From contig JAFUBV010000119.1 of the NCBI GenBank assembly GCA_017460025.1, positions 1 to 34,642 of the forward strand: a DNA stretch of 34,642 bases. The letters are read 5' to 3'. The translations under genes and the position numbers were made by a program. The notes beneath the pieces were generated by a model that saw only the letters and a program-made list of their open reading frames with translations, had not been told where the DNA came from and did not search any database. This document shows positions 1 to 7,981 of the stretch, in pieces; position 1 is the first letter of the stretch, and each line of letters opens with the position of its first letter. The stretch is from Methanobrevibacter sp. (lineage in GTDB: Archaea > Methanobacteriota > Methanobacteria > Methanobacteriales > Methanobacteriaceae).

Positions 1-252
1 ATAGCCCTATACAAACTACTAAACATGATAAAATACAAAAGTGAGTGGTATGGAAAAACATTCATACAAATAGACAGATTCTACCCTTCAAGCCAAAAAT
101 GTCATATCTGCGGATACCAAAAAAATGACCTAACACTCGAAATACGAAAATGGACGTGCCCACACTGCAAAACACACCACCACAGAGACATAAACGCCGC
201 AAAAAACATCTTAAACGAAGGACTAAGGATACAAAACACAACAACAGTATGA
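1..252 (+). CDS. tnpB: TnpB (IS200/IS605-family RNA-guided nuclease), 3' part only
   Basis: The reading frame is open from the first base of the window, so the 5' part of the gene lies outside. The visible 83 residues are the C-terminal end of TnpB/OrfB: a zinc ribbon with two CxxC pairs (CHIC and CPHC) and then HRDINAAKNIL, which holds the last RuvC aspartate (the RDxNAAxN signature). TnpB proteins are transposon-encoded, RNA-guided DNA nucleases related to Cas12. The stop is followed at once by sequence that looks like the right end of the element. Whether the nuclease is intact cannot be judged from this end. The family call is secure from the zinc ribbon plus the RuvC-III motif. Confidence 0.9.
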   Translation: MALYKLLNMIKYKSEWYGKTFIQIDRFYPSSQKCHICGYQKNDLTLEIRKWTCPHCKTHHHRDINAAKNILNEGLRIQNTTTV

Positions 253-350
253 AAATATTTTTCACCAGAACCCGTAAGTCAACGAGGGGATAGCTTGATA
301 AACCTTAATACACAAGTATTAACAGCCCAAGAAAAATTTTACAAAAATGG
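253..350 (+). mobile_element. Right end of the IS200/IS605-type element, candidate omega-RNA region
   Basis: The roughly 100 bases after the tnpB stop are less A+T-rich than the DNA beyond (GAACCCG, GAGGGGATAGC) and contain a perfect hairpin near the expected right end. In this family the tnpB 3' end and the right end encode the omega-RNA scaffold, with the guide taken from the flank. That role is inferred from position. The exact element boundary and cleavage tetranucleotide cannot be fixed without the left end or an empty site. Confidence 0.5.
305..322. repeat. Subterminal hairpin of the IS element (7-bp perfect stem)
   Basis: TTAATAC and GTATTAA form a perfect 7-bp inverted repeat around the tetraloop ACAA. 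IS200/IS605 elements have short subterminal hairpins instead of terminal inverted repeats, and these are bound by the Y1 transposase TnpA. The place, about 55 bases after the tnpB stop, fits a right-end hairpin. Confidence 0.55.
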
Positions 351-787
351 TACAAACATTAAGTAAAAGACTATAATCTAATTCATATATTATTTAAAAG
401 TATCTCAATGATTTGAGCTTTTTTTGATGAATCATTACTCGAGTTCTTATGTTTGGAATTTCTGCCAATTTTTATTTAAAAATCCTGATTATAAAATATA
501 TTATCTATTTTATTATATAAATTATTATATATTCGATTTAAACCATATCCACTTATATATGATGTTTTACTGAGGTAAATTTTACAAAGTGAAAGCAATT
601 TTGTGAACTGAGAACAATTTTATATAATGGGAAAAATCAGATTGTTTTAACGTATCTTTGGGTCTAAAAGATACGTAAAATATTTTTGGCTGGAGGTTAT
701 TTGGTCTTATTGTGGTGTTGGTGAATTTTTTGGTACAATTTTGATAAAAACATTCAAACATGAATTTATAAATTTTTAAATATCTAA
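351..787. other. Non-coding stretch between the IS end and gene remnants
   Basis: I see no convincing gene here. It is A+T-rich with many stops on both strands. It holds one strong 10-bp inverted repeat (650-676), and a GGAGG-like ribosome-binding sequence near 693 that is followed only by a very short frame. Confidence 0.5.
650..676. repeat. Perfect 10-bp inverted repeat with 7-base loop
   Basis: ACGTATCTTT at 650-659 and AAAGATACGT at 667-676 are exact reverse complements around GGGTCTA. A few more T-A pairs follow on either side after one mismatch. It may be a transcript hairpin, an operator, or the scar of a mobile element. No gene next to it decides between these. Confidence 0.6.
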
Positions 788-994
788 TTACTTGGAAATT
801 ATATTGAGGATGCTCATGAAAAATATCAGATTCGACGTGTTGGATATTGCGGAATTAATAGTATTAGATTGTCTAAGGAGGACCTTTCGCAAGAAGGTAG
901 AAACAATTATATTCAAAGATATAAAAATAAACATCCCGATAAATGGCTCGCTTATGAACGCCGTGAACTTATGAGTATCCTAAATTATAATTAA
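788..994 (+). pseudogene. Remnant of an unrecognised protein gene (68-codon open stretch)
   Basis: This frame is open from just after a TAA at 785-787 to the TAA at 992-994. Its composition looks protein-like: a charged start (EDAHEKYQIRRVGYCGIN) and a basic, aromatic end (NKHPDKWLAYERRELM). There is no ATG, GTG or TTG near its beginning, so it is probably the tail of a broken gene. I do not recognise the family. The overlapping ATG-started frame at 792-974 has a less natural composition and is taken as a shadow. Confidence 0.4.
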
Positions 995-1014
995 AACACT
1001 CAATAGATGATTTT

Positions 1015-1158
1015 ATGGATTATGAGAATATGTCTTTTGAAGATTTAAGAAAATTGGCAAAAACAAATCCCGAAGAATTCAAGAAGATTCCTACAGAGTA
1101 TAAAAGGAAAGTTGCTATTGAACATGAAATTGAGGAAGCTAAAAAAATGGAACATTAA
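1015..1158 (+). CDS. Small acidic/basic helical protein, 47 aa
   Basis: ATG at 1015 opens a 47-residue frame. The start MDYENMSFEDLRKLAKTNPE is followed by a helical, highly charged tail ending EEAKKMEH. The FEDLRKLAKTNPEEF stretch resembles the short DUF3135-like proteins of bacteria, but only by eye. No strong ribosome-binding site is visible upstream, and it sits 20 bases after the remnant that ends at 994, so it could be part of the same decayed locus. It is too charged and ordered to be random A+T-rich sequence. The function is unknown. Confidence 0.45.
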   Translation: MDYENMSFEDLRKLAKTNPEEFKKIPTEYKRKVAIEHEIEEAKKMEH

Positions 1159-1232
1159 TTGATGATTCAGGGATTATAATTCGCTGAATAATGAAACTAT
1201 AAACTAAATGTAGTTGGGAGAATTAAAAAATT

Positions 1233-1388
1233 TTAATCTAATTTGGATAATATGCTGTCAACATGTTCCTGAAGAGCTTTTTCCCACTCTTCAAAAGTAA
1301 TTTCTCCTGAAAAAAGCTTTTTTTCTAACTCTTTAAGTTCAGTGTCGTCAAAGTCTAACTCCCATTTTATCGGCTGATTATCACTCAT
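1233..1388 (-). CDS. Small acidic protein, 51 aa, unknown function
   Basis: The minus strand reads ATGAGTGAT to a TAA and gives 51 residues: MSDNQPIKWELDFDDTELKE, then two amphipathic helical segments (LEKKLFSGEITFEEWEKAL and a short tail). A good ribosome-binding site, GGGAGT, lies about 6 bases before the start (plus-strand 1392-1397), which supports a real gene. It is downstream of, and on the same strand as, the two large repeat proteins at 1434-4548, with a 45-base gap, so it may be the last gene of that unit. I do not recognise the family. Its size and charge would fit an antitoxin or adaptor, but nothing shows this directly. Confidence 0.6.
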   Translation of the reverse strand: MSDNQPIKWELDFDDTELKELEKKLFSGEITFEEWEKALQEHVDSILSKLD

Positions 1389-1433
1389 TTAAACTCCCTA
1401 AAAATTATTCATTGCAGTTTATTATTGAAAAAA

Positions 1434-2645
1434 TTATATCACATAAGGGTCACTAGTCATATTGATCCTATTTTCAAAGTTGGTATTTTCCATAATCTCA
1501 TCATAATTCTTCTGAACATATTCCCAAAATTCCCCTATTAAAACTCCAGAGGCCTCACTCATATGCCAATAGTCATACTTCAAATCCTTTTTTCTCAGGC
1601 ATTCAACAAACAAGTCATGATTCATGCCCTGAACAAGGAAATTATTCCGGATATACATTCCCAAATTCAAATGAGTCCGGGCCCTATAATCATCCTTATC
1701 CGAAGCCCTGACAAAGTCAATATGCTCTTTAGAGGACATCTCAACCAAACGAGTTACTGATTCGTCAATGGTTTTTGGAATGGTCAAATGTCTGAAGTTT
1801 TTTAAATCCTCAAAATAGTTTCTATTCTTGAAATCAGTGTTTGCAATGATATTGTCATAATCGGAAGTTACTTTAAGGTATAAAGCCTTAAAAATCGTTA
1901 GGACTATCCAATTATCATCAAATTTTGGAACATTATAGAGTTCCGATTTGTAGCAGTCAAAATACAATTGGTTGGGATTGTAAATGTCATGGATAAAAAA
2001 TACTTCCTTGATGTTTCTAACGGATTTTGTCATATGCATCTTCATTGCATAATCATCCATATCCTTAAAGTTTCTGATATATTCAATGTACTCCTTGCTG
2101 GTGTTTTCAATCAGAAACTCCACTGCATCATCAACACTATATGATAAACTCAGGTCTAAGGACTTTTCAAAGTCGCCCAATACCTCATTAATGTTTGTTA
2201 TCTTAGAAATTTTTGAATGCTGGAGATAAAAGCGGAATGTATCGAAGTATTGTGCAAGTCCCCTTTCATTGAACTTCTCAATGCATTGCCTAACATCATC
2301 ATCACCTTCAAAGTATTGAATCAGATAGGATTTCATTTTGATGAAGGTGGGAAATGGAGTCCTGCAGAAATATTGGCTGAATTTCTTATCATCAAACTTA
2401 TAATAGGATTTATCATCATAGATTAAACTGAAGTTAAGCTTGATGTTTTTTACAATGCGAAATTTCCACATCAAACAATCGTCACCTTCACTGACGCCGT
2501 TCAATACTTCAAAAGCTTCCTTTTGAATTTCCAGACCATCCTCATAGGTCAAATTATAATATTTGAGAAGATCAATGAAACTCTTTGATAATCTGGCACT
2601 GCCTATTTTATCCGATAAGAACTCTTTTAAGTAATTGATAATCAT
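1434..2645 (-). CDS. Repeat-module protein with DUF6794-like domains, 403 aa
   Basis: This is a soluble, acidic protein with no signal peptide or membrane segment. Residues 20-50 (LLKYYNLTYEDGLEIQ) match segments found twice in the upstream neighbour. Residues about 290-388 carry a DUF6794-like domain: PKTIDESVTRLVE, then THLNLGMYIRNNF (about 324-336), then EASGVLIGEFWEYVQKNYDEI. A weaker copy lies at about 168-266 (VDDAVEFLIENTSKEYIEYI to KVTSDYDNIIANT). DUF6794 has no known function. The gene follows its paralogue by 37 bases on the same strand, so the two are probably co-transcribed. The start ATG at 2645 has only a weak GAGTG-like site upstream. The family call is by motif pattern only. 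Confidence 0.75.
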   Translation of the reverse strand: MIINYLKEFLSDKIGSARLSKSFIDLLKYYNLTYEDGLEIQKEAFEVLNGVSEGDDCLMWKFRIVKNIKLNFSLIYDDKSYYKFDDKKFSQYFCRTPFPTFIKMKSYLIQYFEGDDDVRQCIEKFNERGLAQYFDTFRFYLQHSKISKITNINEVLGDFEKSLDLSLSYSVDDAVEFLIENTSKEYIEYIRNFKDMDDYAMKMHMTKSVRNIKEVFFIHDIYNPNQLYFDCYKSELYNVPKFDDNWIVLTIFKALYLKVTSDYDNIIANTDFKNRNYFEDLKNFRHLTIPKTIDESVTRLVEMSSKEHIDFVRASDKDDYRARTHLNLGMYIRNNFLVQGMNHDLFVECLRKKDLKYDYWHMSEASGVLIGEFWEYVQKNYDEIMENTNFENRINMTSDPYVI

Positions 2646-2682
2646 TTTTACACTCTAAAAGTTTCTTTTAGTTACAAACTTT

Positions 2683-4548
2683 TTATTTAAGTATATATTT
2701 TCCCATATTTATTGTATTTTTAAATGTAGTGTTTTTTATGATTTCATCATAATTTTCCTGGACATAATCATAAAATTCATTTAGAATGACACCTGAATCA
2801 TCATCTGACCAAAGGGAAACAGTAGCATATTTTGATTCGGAAATATCTCCAAGTAATTTAGAGTTTGACCTGTCATTTATTCCGAAGTCATTTCTTATAA
2901 CCATTCCTAATGTAAAATGCAAGCGAATCATATCGTCCTGATTAGAATTATAAACTTCATCAATGAACTCCCTGGAAGTATTTTCAACAAGATATCTGTT
3001 TGATTCCATTATGCTTTGTGGTTTTGAGAAATCATAAGAATCTTCAAAATCATCCAAATACTTTTTAATTTTTTCCTTTGAATCTAGAGAAGTTCCATTT
3101 TTGTATAATTCAAGACAACCCCAATAATCCAGTAAATCTCTTCCAATCAATTCATCATGTAAAAATTCACACAATTCTTCATCTTTTAAATGATATTTAA
3201 AATACCTTTTGATTTGATATTCCTTAGTCAATTCATCTAATTTCTTATAATTGCTGTAGTTGAAAAATTTATCTAAAGATTTTCTATCTCTTTCCATTAG
3301 AAAATTATAATGCCATCTAAATGCCCTATAAAAGGTATCAACAATATGGTAGTTTCTAATTAATTTGGAATCATATTCCTTGTATTCAAAACAATATGCA
3401 TAACATTTATCCTTAATTTCAATCCCATTTTCTTCAGAAAGATTATAATATCTTATTAAATCATCATATTCCTCTTTCAAAAAGAGATTTTCTAAAAAAT
3501 TCAATGAATAATCATCAATTTCATCAAGAATATAACAATCCTCCTTTGTTTCAACCAGTCTGTCTTTAAAGTCAATGCTGATGATTTCATCATAATTCTT
3601 TTGAACTTTTTCTCTTAACTCATTTAAGATTATCAGTGCATCAAACCGCAGCGAAGTGAAAGCACCAAACTTATAATTTGAAATATCATCATAATCCAGA
3701 TTAATTGCTGTTGCTTTTTTGTCTTTTTCATCATCCCCTGCATAAATAGTATATTCGTCCTTTTTATAATTGTAATTTTTAATAACATAAGAATATTTCA
3801 AATCATTATATTTTGAATTAAAACATTCCATCATCAAATCAGGTTTATTTTCCAAATTGAAATAAGTTGATATGAAATTCAGCATGCCTCTTGAATCATT
3901 ACCTTCTTTATTAAATTCGGCATGGTTATATATGAAATCAATGAAATCCTTGTTTGAATTGGTTATAATAAAATCAAGTATTTCTTCAATTGTCTGTGGA
4001 GATTTCCCGTCCAATTCGTCTTTTCTTGAAGTCTCTTTTAGATAATTCAATATGTATTCACGAATATCACAAACCTCTTCAAACACTTCCAATGGAGTTG
4101 AAAGAAATTTTAAAGTAATTTCAAAGTAACTGCTTAATAAATTATATTCGGATAAGTCATTAAGATACTGATTACTTAATTTATCTTCACCCATGTACTC
4201 TTCAAGAATATTATTTACCTTGACAAATTCAGCCTTTTCTTTTAAGAACTCCTCATTAACTTTATAATTGTTCAAATACTCCAAATCCATTTCTTCAGAG
4301 GGAAATTTCTTTTTAAAATAATTGATGAATAATCGTTTGAATTCTTCAATAGCCCAAACTTCATAGACAATATTTTCATTATCATCCCTAGGAATAACCA
4401 AATCATAAGCAAATAGATTATCCCTAATCACATCACCATCTTTTCGGGTTAAATTATAATGCCTTAATAATTGTCTGAAATCCTGTGAAACTGAATGGTC
4501 TCCTACTATGTAATCAAATACATCTCTTAAGTAACCGAATAACAACAT
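2683..4548 (-). CDS. Two-module paralogue of the downstream protein, DUF6794-like C-terminus, 621 aa
   Basis: The protein is an internal duplication of the 403-residue neighbour. Module 1 spans roughly residues 1-335 and module 2 roughly 345-621. Matching landmarks are LLRHYNLTRKDGDVIR (27-42) and LIRYYNLSEENGIEIK (364-379), then VQKNYDEIISIDFKDR (315-330) and VQENYDEIIKNTTFKN (596-611). The second module keeps the cleanest DUF6794-like core, LHFTLGMVIRNDFG (543-556) and DDSGVILNEFYDYVQ. The first has lost it and gained a lysine/aspartate-rich insertion near 260-290. The start is well supported: AGGAGG lies 8 bases before the ATG. It has no membrane or secretion signal. It is upstream in a probable two- or three-gene operon. 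The function is unknown. Confidence 0.78.
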   Translation of the reverse strand: MLLFGYLRDVFDYIVGDHSVSQDFRQLLRHYNLTRKDGDVIRDNLFAYDLVIPRDDNENIVYEVWAIEEFKRLFINYFKKKFPSEEMDLEYLNNYKVNEEFLKEKAEFVKVNNILEEYMGEDKLSNQYLNDLSEYNLLSSYFEITLKFLSTPLEVFEEVCDIREYILNYLKETSRKDELDGKSPQTIEEILDFIITNSNKDFIDFIYNHAEFNKEGNDSRGMLNFISTYFNLENKPDLMMECFNSKYNDLKYSYVIKNYNYKKDEYTIYAGDDEKDKKATAINLDYDDISNYKFGAFTSLRFDALIILNELREKVQKNYDEIISIDFKDRLVETKEDCYILDEIDDYSLNFLENLFLKEEYDDLIRYYNLSEENGIEIKDKCYAYCFEYKEYDSKLIRNYHIVDTFYRAFRWHYNFLMERDRKSLDKFFNYSNYKKLDELTKEYQIKRYFKYHLKDEELCEFLHDELIGRDLLDYWGCLELYKNGTSLDSKEKIKKYLDDFEDSYDFSKPQSIMESNRYLVENTSREFIDEVYNSNQDDMIRLHFTLGMVIRNDFGINDRSNSKLLGDISESKYATVSLWSDDDSGVILNEFYDYVQENYDEIIKNTTFKNTINMGKYILK

Positions 4549-4707
4549 GGGGTTTCCTCCTTTTATTTTGACTAATTCAATAAATTCATCATATGGGCAT
4601 TTATGCCTTTAAAAGCACGTATATTGAATTGTCATTTTAATTGCCTTGGTATATAATATGTGTTTAAAATATTTAACTATTGTGTAAAGAAAAAAGAGTT
4701 GGCATTA

Positions 4708-5138
4708 ATGTTGACTATCGTCCAAAAATATAATGAAACTTTAGGTCCTCGGATTCTTAAGTACCATTCATTGAAGGATTCAGCGGATGAGATCATAAAA
4801 GCGAGGGAGAATGTCATTTTAGGGATACGAAATTAGTGAAGTGATTGCAAGGCGTGAAAATCTTTTAATCGTTAAAACGCATTACCAAGATGATGAGGAG
4901 CGTGGTGAAAATATCCTATTACAGTTTGAATGATGATATGAAAGGATATATGGTAAATGCCACAACAATGAATGATTGGGACGATACACGGCTCACAGGA
5001 CTTTCCCTGAAACTTCTTGTGGAAACTTTAAAGGAGCTTGGAATGGAAGATAATGCCAAGGAGTTTTCCAAAAAAGCAATATGGTGAAGCTTAAATCCTT
5101 TGGAAAGTGAATTTCTGGCAGAATACTTTCCATTGTAA
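4708..5138 (+). pseudogene. Decayed gene in several frames (unrecognised)
   Basis: Three protein-like fragments follow each other in different frames. The first, 4708-4836, starts MLTIVQKYNETLGPRILKYH and ends after ARENVILG. Skipping one G in the GGG at about 4821-4823 continues it as GYEISEVIARRENLLIVKTH and on to LLQFE, with a TGA at 4931-4933. A third frame then gives MKGYMVNATTMNDWDD and on to a TGA at 5085-5087, beyond which it stays open through LESEFLAEYFPL to 5138. The pattern suggests one gene broken by at least two frameshifts and a nonsense change, or two adjacent small genes. I do not recognise the family. Confidence 0.45.
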
Positions 5139-5424
5139 AAATGGATTATCATTATTTTGATAATGGTTATTATTGGAGTTAGTTCAATGATGTTTTAGTG
5201 GGGATTCAATTATTTAATTTAATTAGTAGGTAGAAAGGAATTTAAATGCAGGGAAGGAATCAATTTCTTATGTGCTTAGAGAAAAATCATGTAGAATATT
5301 ATCTTGTATACTATGTCTCTCATTGGCAAATCTTAAAGTAATTTTTACAATTAATTCATTTAATTCTCTTCATAATCATTTAAAAAATACAACATCATTA
5401 ATGCATCCATATTATTTGAATCAA
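5139..5424. other. Stretch without a convincing gene
   Basis: The only candidate is a 31-codon plus-strand frame at 5246-5341 (MQGRNQFLMCLEKNHVEYYL and on) with an AAGGAA ribosome-binding sequence 6 bases upstream. It is too short to claim. The rest is A+T-rich with no repeats that stand out. Confidence 0.4.
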
Positions 5425-7419
5425 TTATAATATTTTATTATAAATTTCCATAGCTTCATCAATTAAACCTTCATCAAGATATAATTTACCTATTTGAAAA
5501 TGTACATTAATATTGTTGGGATTATATTTCAAAGATTTATTAAAATTATTTAATGCATCTTCATAAGAATTTGACATGCGTCCTTTTAAATCATAACTTG
5601 CAGATAAAATAAAATCGTCTTTAGTTTCATTTATAAGTTTATTGATGATTATGGAGGCTTCTGAATACTTGTTATGCATTATTAAAAGTTCTGCTTTGGT
5701 TATTAAAGCAATTTCTTCATTTTCTTTTTCAAAAATAATGTTATCTAATAAATTAATGGCTTCGTTAAAGTAGCCATATTCATCAAATTCTTTAATGAGG
5801 CGTAATTTAATAGTTATATTGTCATCATTCAATTCTACTATACGATGATATCTGTTTTTTGCAAAAATTTTTTCACCCAATATTAAATGAGAAATAAAAA
5901 TGTCATGATTATTTGAACTGGATAGAGGATTAATTTTATTGGCTTCAATGAATTTTTCTTTTGCTCCAATTTCATTGTTATTCTCTCTCAAACATTTTCC
6001 CCATTCTGAATAGGTAGTATCCATTTTTTCATTACATTTTAAAGCTTTCTTGAAATATTCTTCTGATTCTTCATATTTCCCTAATTTATATAATGCAACC
6101 GCCTTATTCATCAATGCTTCAACACAATTAGGTCTTTTTTCTAAAACATGATTATAATATTCTAATGATTTGTCATAGTCTTCAAATTCATTTTTATAAA
6201 TATTCCCAAGATTAACATAAGCTTTTAAATATTTTTCATCATTTTCAATGCATTTTTCATAATAATATATGCTTTTTTCAAAATTAATTCCATGATGAGC
6301 ATGCCCTAAATTAAAGAAGACTGCAGCAGTTTCATTGACATTGTCTTCAACTAGTTCTTCACAGATATTTAAATATTCAATGGCTTTGTTTGAAAATCCT
6401 CTATCAATTAATATGATTCCGATGTTTAAGAATGTATTAATATTTTTATCATCCAAATCAATAGCTTTTTCAAAATATACTTCTGCACTTTCTAAATCAT
6501 TTGAAAATAGATATGCAGATCCCTCCGCAATATAATCCATTGAGTTTTTTTCATCAAATTGAGGGATGTAAACCTCATCAGAAAATTTTTTATAAATAGA
6601 TTCAAAATCATATCTTAATTCTTCAAAAGAATTATATCTTTCCTCTGGATTCTTATTTAAACATTTTTTCACAATAGGATAAAAAACAGACTCAAAATAA
6701 GGTAATTCATAAGTTTCATGTAATTCTTTCCATTCTTGAGGATTATTACCTTTAAATTCAAAAGGTAAATCTCCATTGTTAATCATTTGATATAATACTA
6801 AACCATAGCTATAAATATCAGACTGGATACTGTACTGTTTATTAAATGATTCGGGTGCTGAATATTCAAAAGTTCCAGGATACATGTTCACATCTGTAGA
6901 ATATTTTTCAATCAAATCAACTAGTCCGAAATCACAAATTTTAAGTTCATCAAACAAAATTAATATATTTGATGGCTTAATGTCTCTATGAGCATTTATT
7001 CCATTACTATTAGCATATTCCATTGCATAGCAAAATTGAATAGACCAATCTACTATTCGTTTATCATTAATTTCACTGAAATAATCGTTCAAATCATGCT
7101 TTCCATTAATTTTGAATATTGGCTCTTGAATGATGAAGAAATCATTATCAATTTTAGTAATGCCCATACTTTTAACAATATTTGGATGTTTAAATTTAGA
7201 AGAAACAATTCCTTCTTTAATAAATTCATCATGTTTTTCTTTATCGAATTTCAATGAGTCTTGTAATTTTTTTAAAGCAATAATTTTATTAATTTTTTCA
7301 ACATGAACAAGATATACTTCCCCATATCCACTTTTTCCTTCGCCACCATATCTTTCTAGGATGTTGATGCCATCTGCAAGTTGTCCTTTAATTTCAAAGT
7401 CAAAAAATATTTCAGTCAT
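5425..7419 (-). CDS. Serine/threonine protein kinase with C-terminal TPR repeats, 664 aa
   Basis: Residues about 20-280 form a complete Hanks-type kinase domain. It has a glycine-rich loop GEGKSGYGEV (26-35), the ATP-binding lysine in ALKK (K50), HRDIKPSN (144-151, catalytic D146), DFG (163-165) and APE (188-190), so catalysis is expected. Residues about 290-664 are tandem tetratricopeptide repeats, roughly nine or ten, with the usual alanine, glycine and tyrosine spacing (for example NLGNIYKNEFEDYDKSLEYY). TPRs bind protein partners. No membrane segment is seen. The ATG at 7419 has GGTG 5 bases upstream. It is the last gene of a tight operon, 13 bases after the membrane-anchored protein. Target and trigger are unknown. 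Kinases of this layout occur both in regulation and in phage defence. Confidence 0.92.
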   Translation of the reverse strand: MTEIFFDFEIKGQLADGINILERYGGEGKSGYGEVYLVHVEKINKIIALKKLQDSLKFDKEKHDEFIKEGIVSSKFKHPNIVKSMGITKIDNDFFIIQEPIFKINGKHDLNDYFSEINDKRIVDWSIQFCYAMEYANSNGINAHRDIKPSNILILFDELKICDFGLVDLIEKYSTDVNMYPGTFEYSAPESFNKQYSIQSDIYSYGLVLYQMINNGDLPFEFKGNNPQEWKELHETYELPYFESVFYPIVKKCLNKNPEERYNSFEELRYDFESIYKKFSDEVYIPQFDEKNSMDYIAEGSAYLFSNDLESAEVYFEKAIDLDDKNINTFLNIGIILIDRGFSNKAIEYLNICEELVEDNVNETAAVFFNLGHAHHGINFEKSIYYYEKCIENDEKYLKAYVNLGNIYKNEFEDYDKSLEYYNHVLEKRPNCVEALMNKAVALYKLGKYEESEEYFKKALKCNEKMDTTYSEWGKCLRENNNEIGAKEKFIEANKINPLSSSNNHDIFISHLILGEKIFAKNRYHRIVELNDDNITIKLRLIKEFDEYGYFNEAINLLDNIIFEKENEEIALITKAELLIMHNKYSEASIIINKLINETKDDFILSASYDLKGRMSNSYEDALNNFNKSLKYNPNNINVHFQIGKLYLDEGLIDEAMEIYNKIL

Positions 7420-7432
7420 GTTAACACCTTTA

Positions 7433-7981
7433 TTAATTTCTTCTTAATTTTGTTATTTCCTTTCTAATTTTATACAGTGACATTTCCATTGTTTCAGATT
7501 CAGAATTAAGAAAATGGATGTCTTTTAAATAATTCAAATCGGATTCATATTCCCTTTCAACTATCTCTCCATATATGTTCTCATAGGATATGATGAACTT
7601 ATTTTGAGGATGTTTTTTATATTTGCTATAATAACTATGAGTCATGTCAAAAAAGCTTTTAATTTTATAATTTGGAGGCAAATAAGATATTTTTTTTAAA
7701 GTATTGCTTTCACGACCTCTTGAGTTTATTAATTCAGGTTCAAATTTTATTTTAACATCTTTTGCAACTGTGCTTCCAACATTTTCAATTACTAAATACA
7801 TTCTATGAGCATCAACTTCAAAATACACTACTACTTCAGCAGAGTTTGCTTCTACTCGAGTTAATTTCATTTCATCGATTGATTTTTTTGAGTAATATGC
7901 CATTCCAACGGTTGATATTGCCATAGCAAAATTTGAAATGGCTGAAAAATTATTAATTATTAATTCTAACATTATTATCAT
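7433..7981 (-). CDS. Small membrane-anchored protein with beta-rich domain, 182 aa
   Basis: Residues about 4-28 are hydrophobic (LELIINNFSAISNFAMAIST) and look like a single membrane anchor. They are followed by a short basic, charged linker and a beta-rich domain around 48-150, where EVVVYFEVDAHRMYLVIENV and STVAKDVKIKFEPEL resemble an immunoglobulin-like fold. The tail is basic (IRKEITKLRRN). Its ATG overlaps the DUF3800 stop by four bases (ATGA), a sign of translational coupling, and the kinase gene follows 13 bases later. A second ATG, three codons in, is an alternative start. I do not recognise a named family. The context makes it a partner of the kinase and DUF3800 proteins, perhaps as a membrane sensor or anchor. 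Confidence 0.8.
   Translation of the reverse strand: MIIMLELIINNFSAISNFAMAISTVGMAYYSKKSIDEMKLTRVEANSAEVVVYFEVDAHRMYLVIENVGSTVAKDVKIKFEPELINSRGRESNTLKKISYLPPNYKIKSFFDMTHSYYSKYKKHPQNKFIISYENIYGEIVEREYESDLNYLKDIHFLNSESETMEMSLYKIRKEITKLRRN

Noticed and set aside
62-265. Minus-strand frame across the tnpB end
   Set aside because: Antisense shadow of the TnpB zinc ribbon; cysteine- and phenylalanine-rich because it mirrors the coding strand.
792-974. ATG-started 60-codon frame
   Set aside because: It overlaps a better, more protein-like frame (788-994) and has an unnatural composition; treated as a shadow.
5087-5138. TGA at 5085-5087 read through as selenocysteine
   Set aside because: The frame stays open afterwards, but the region is already frame-shifted and no SECIS-like hairpin is visible; decay is simpler.
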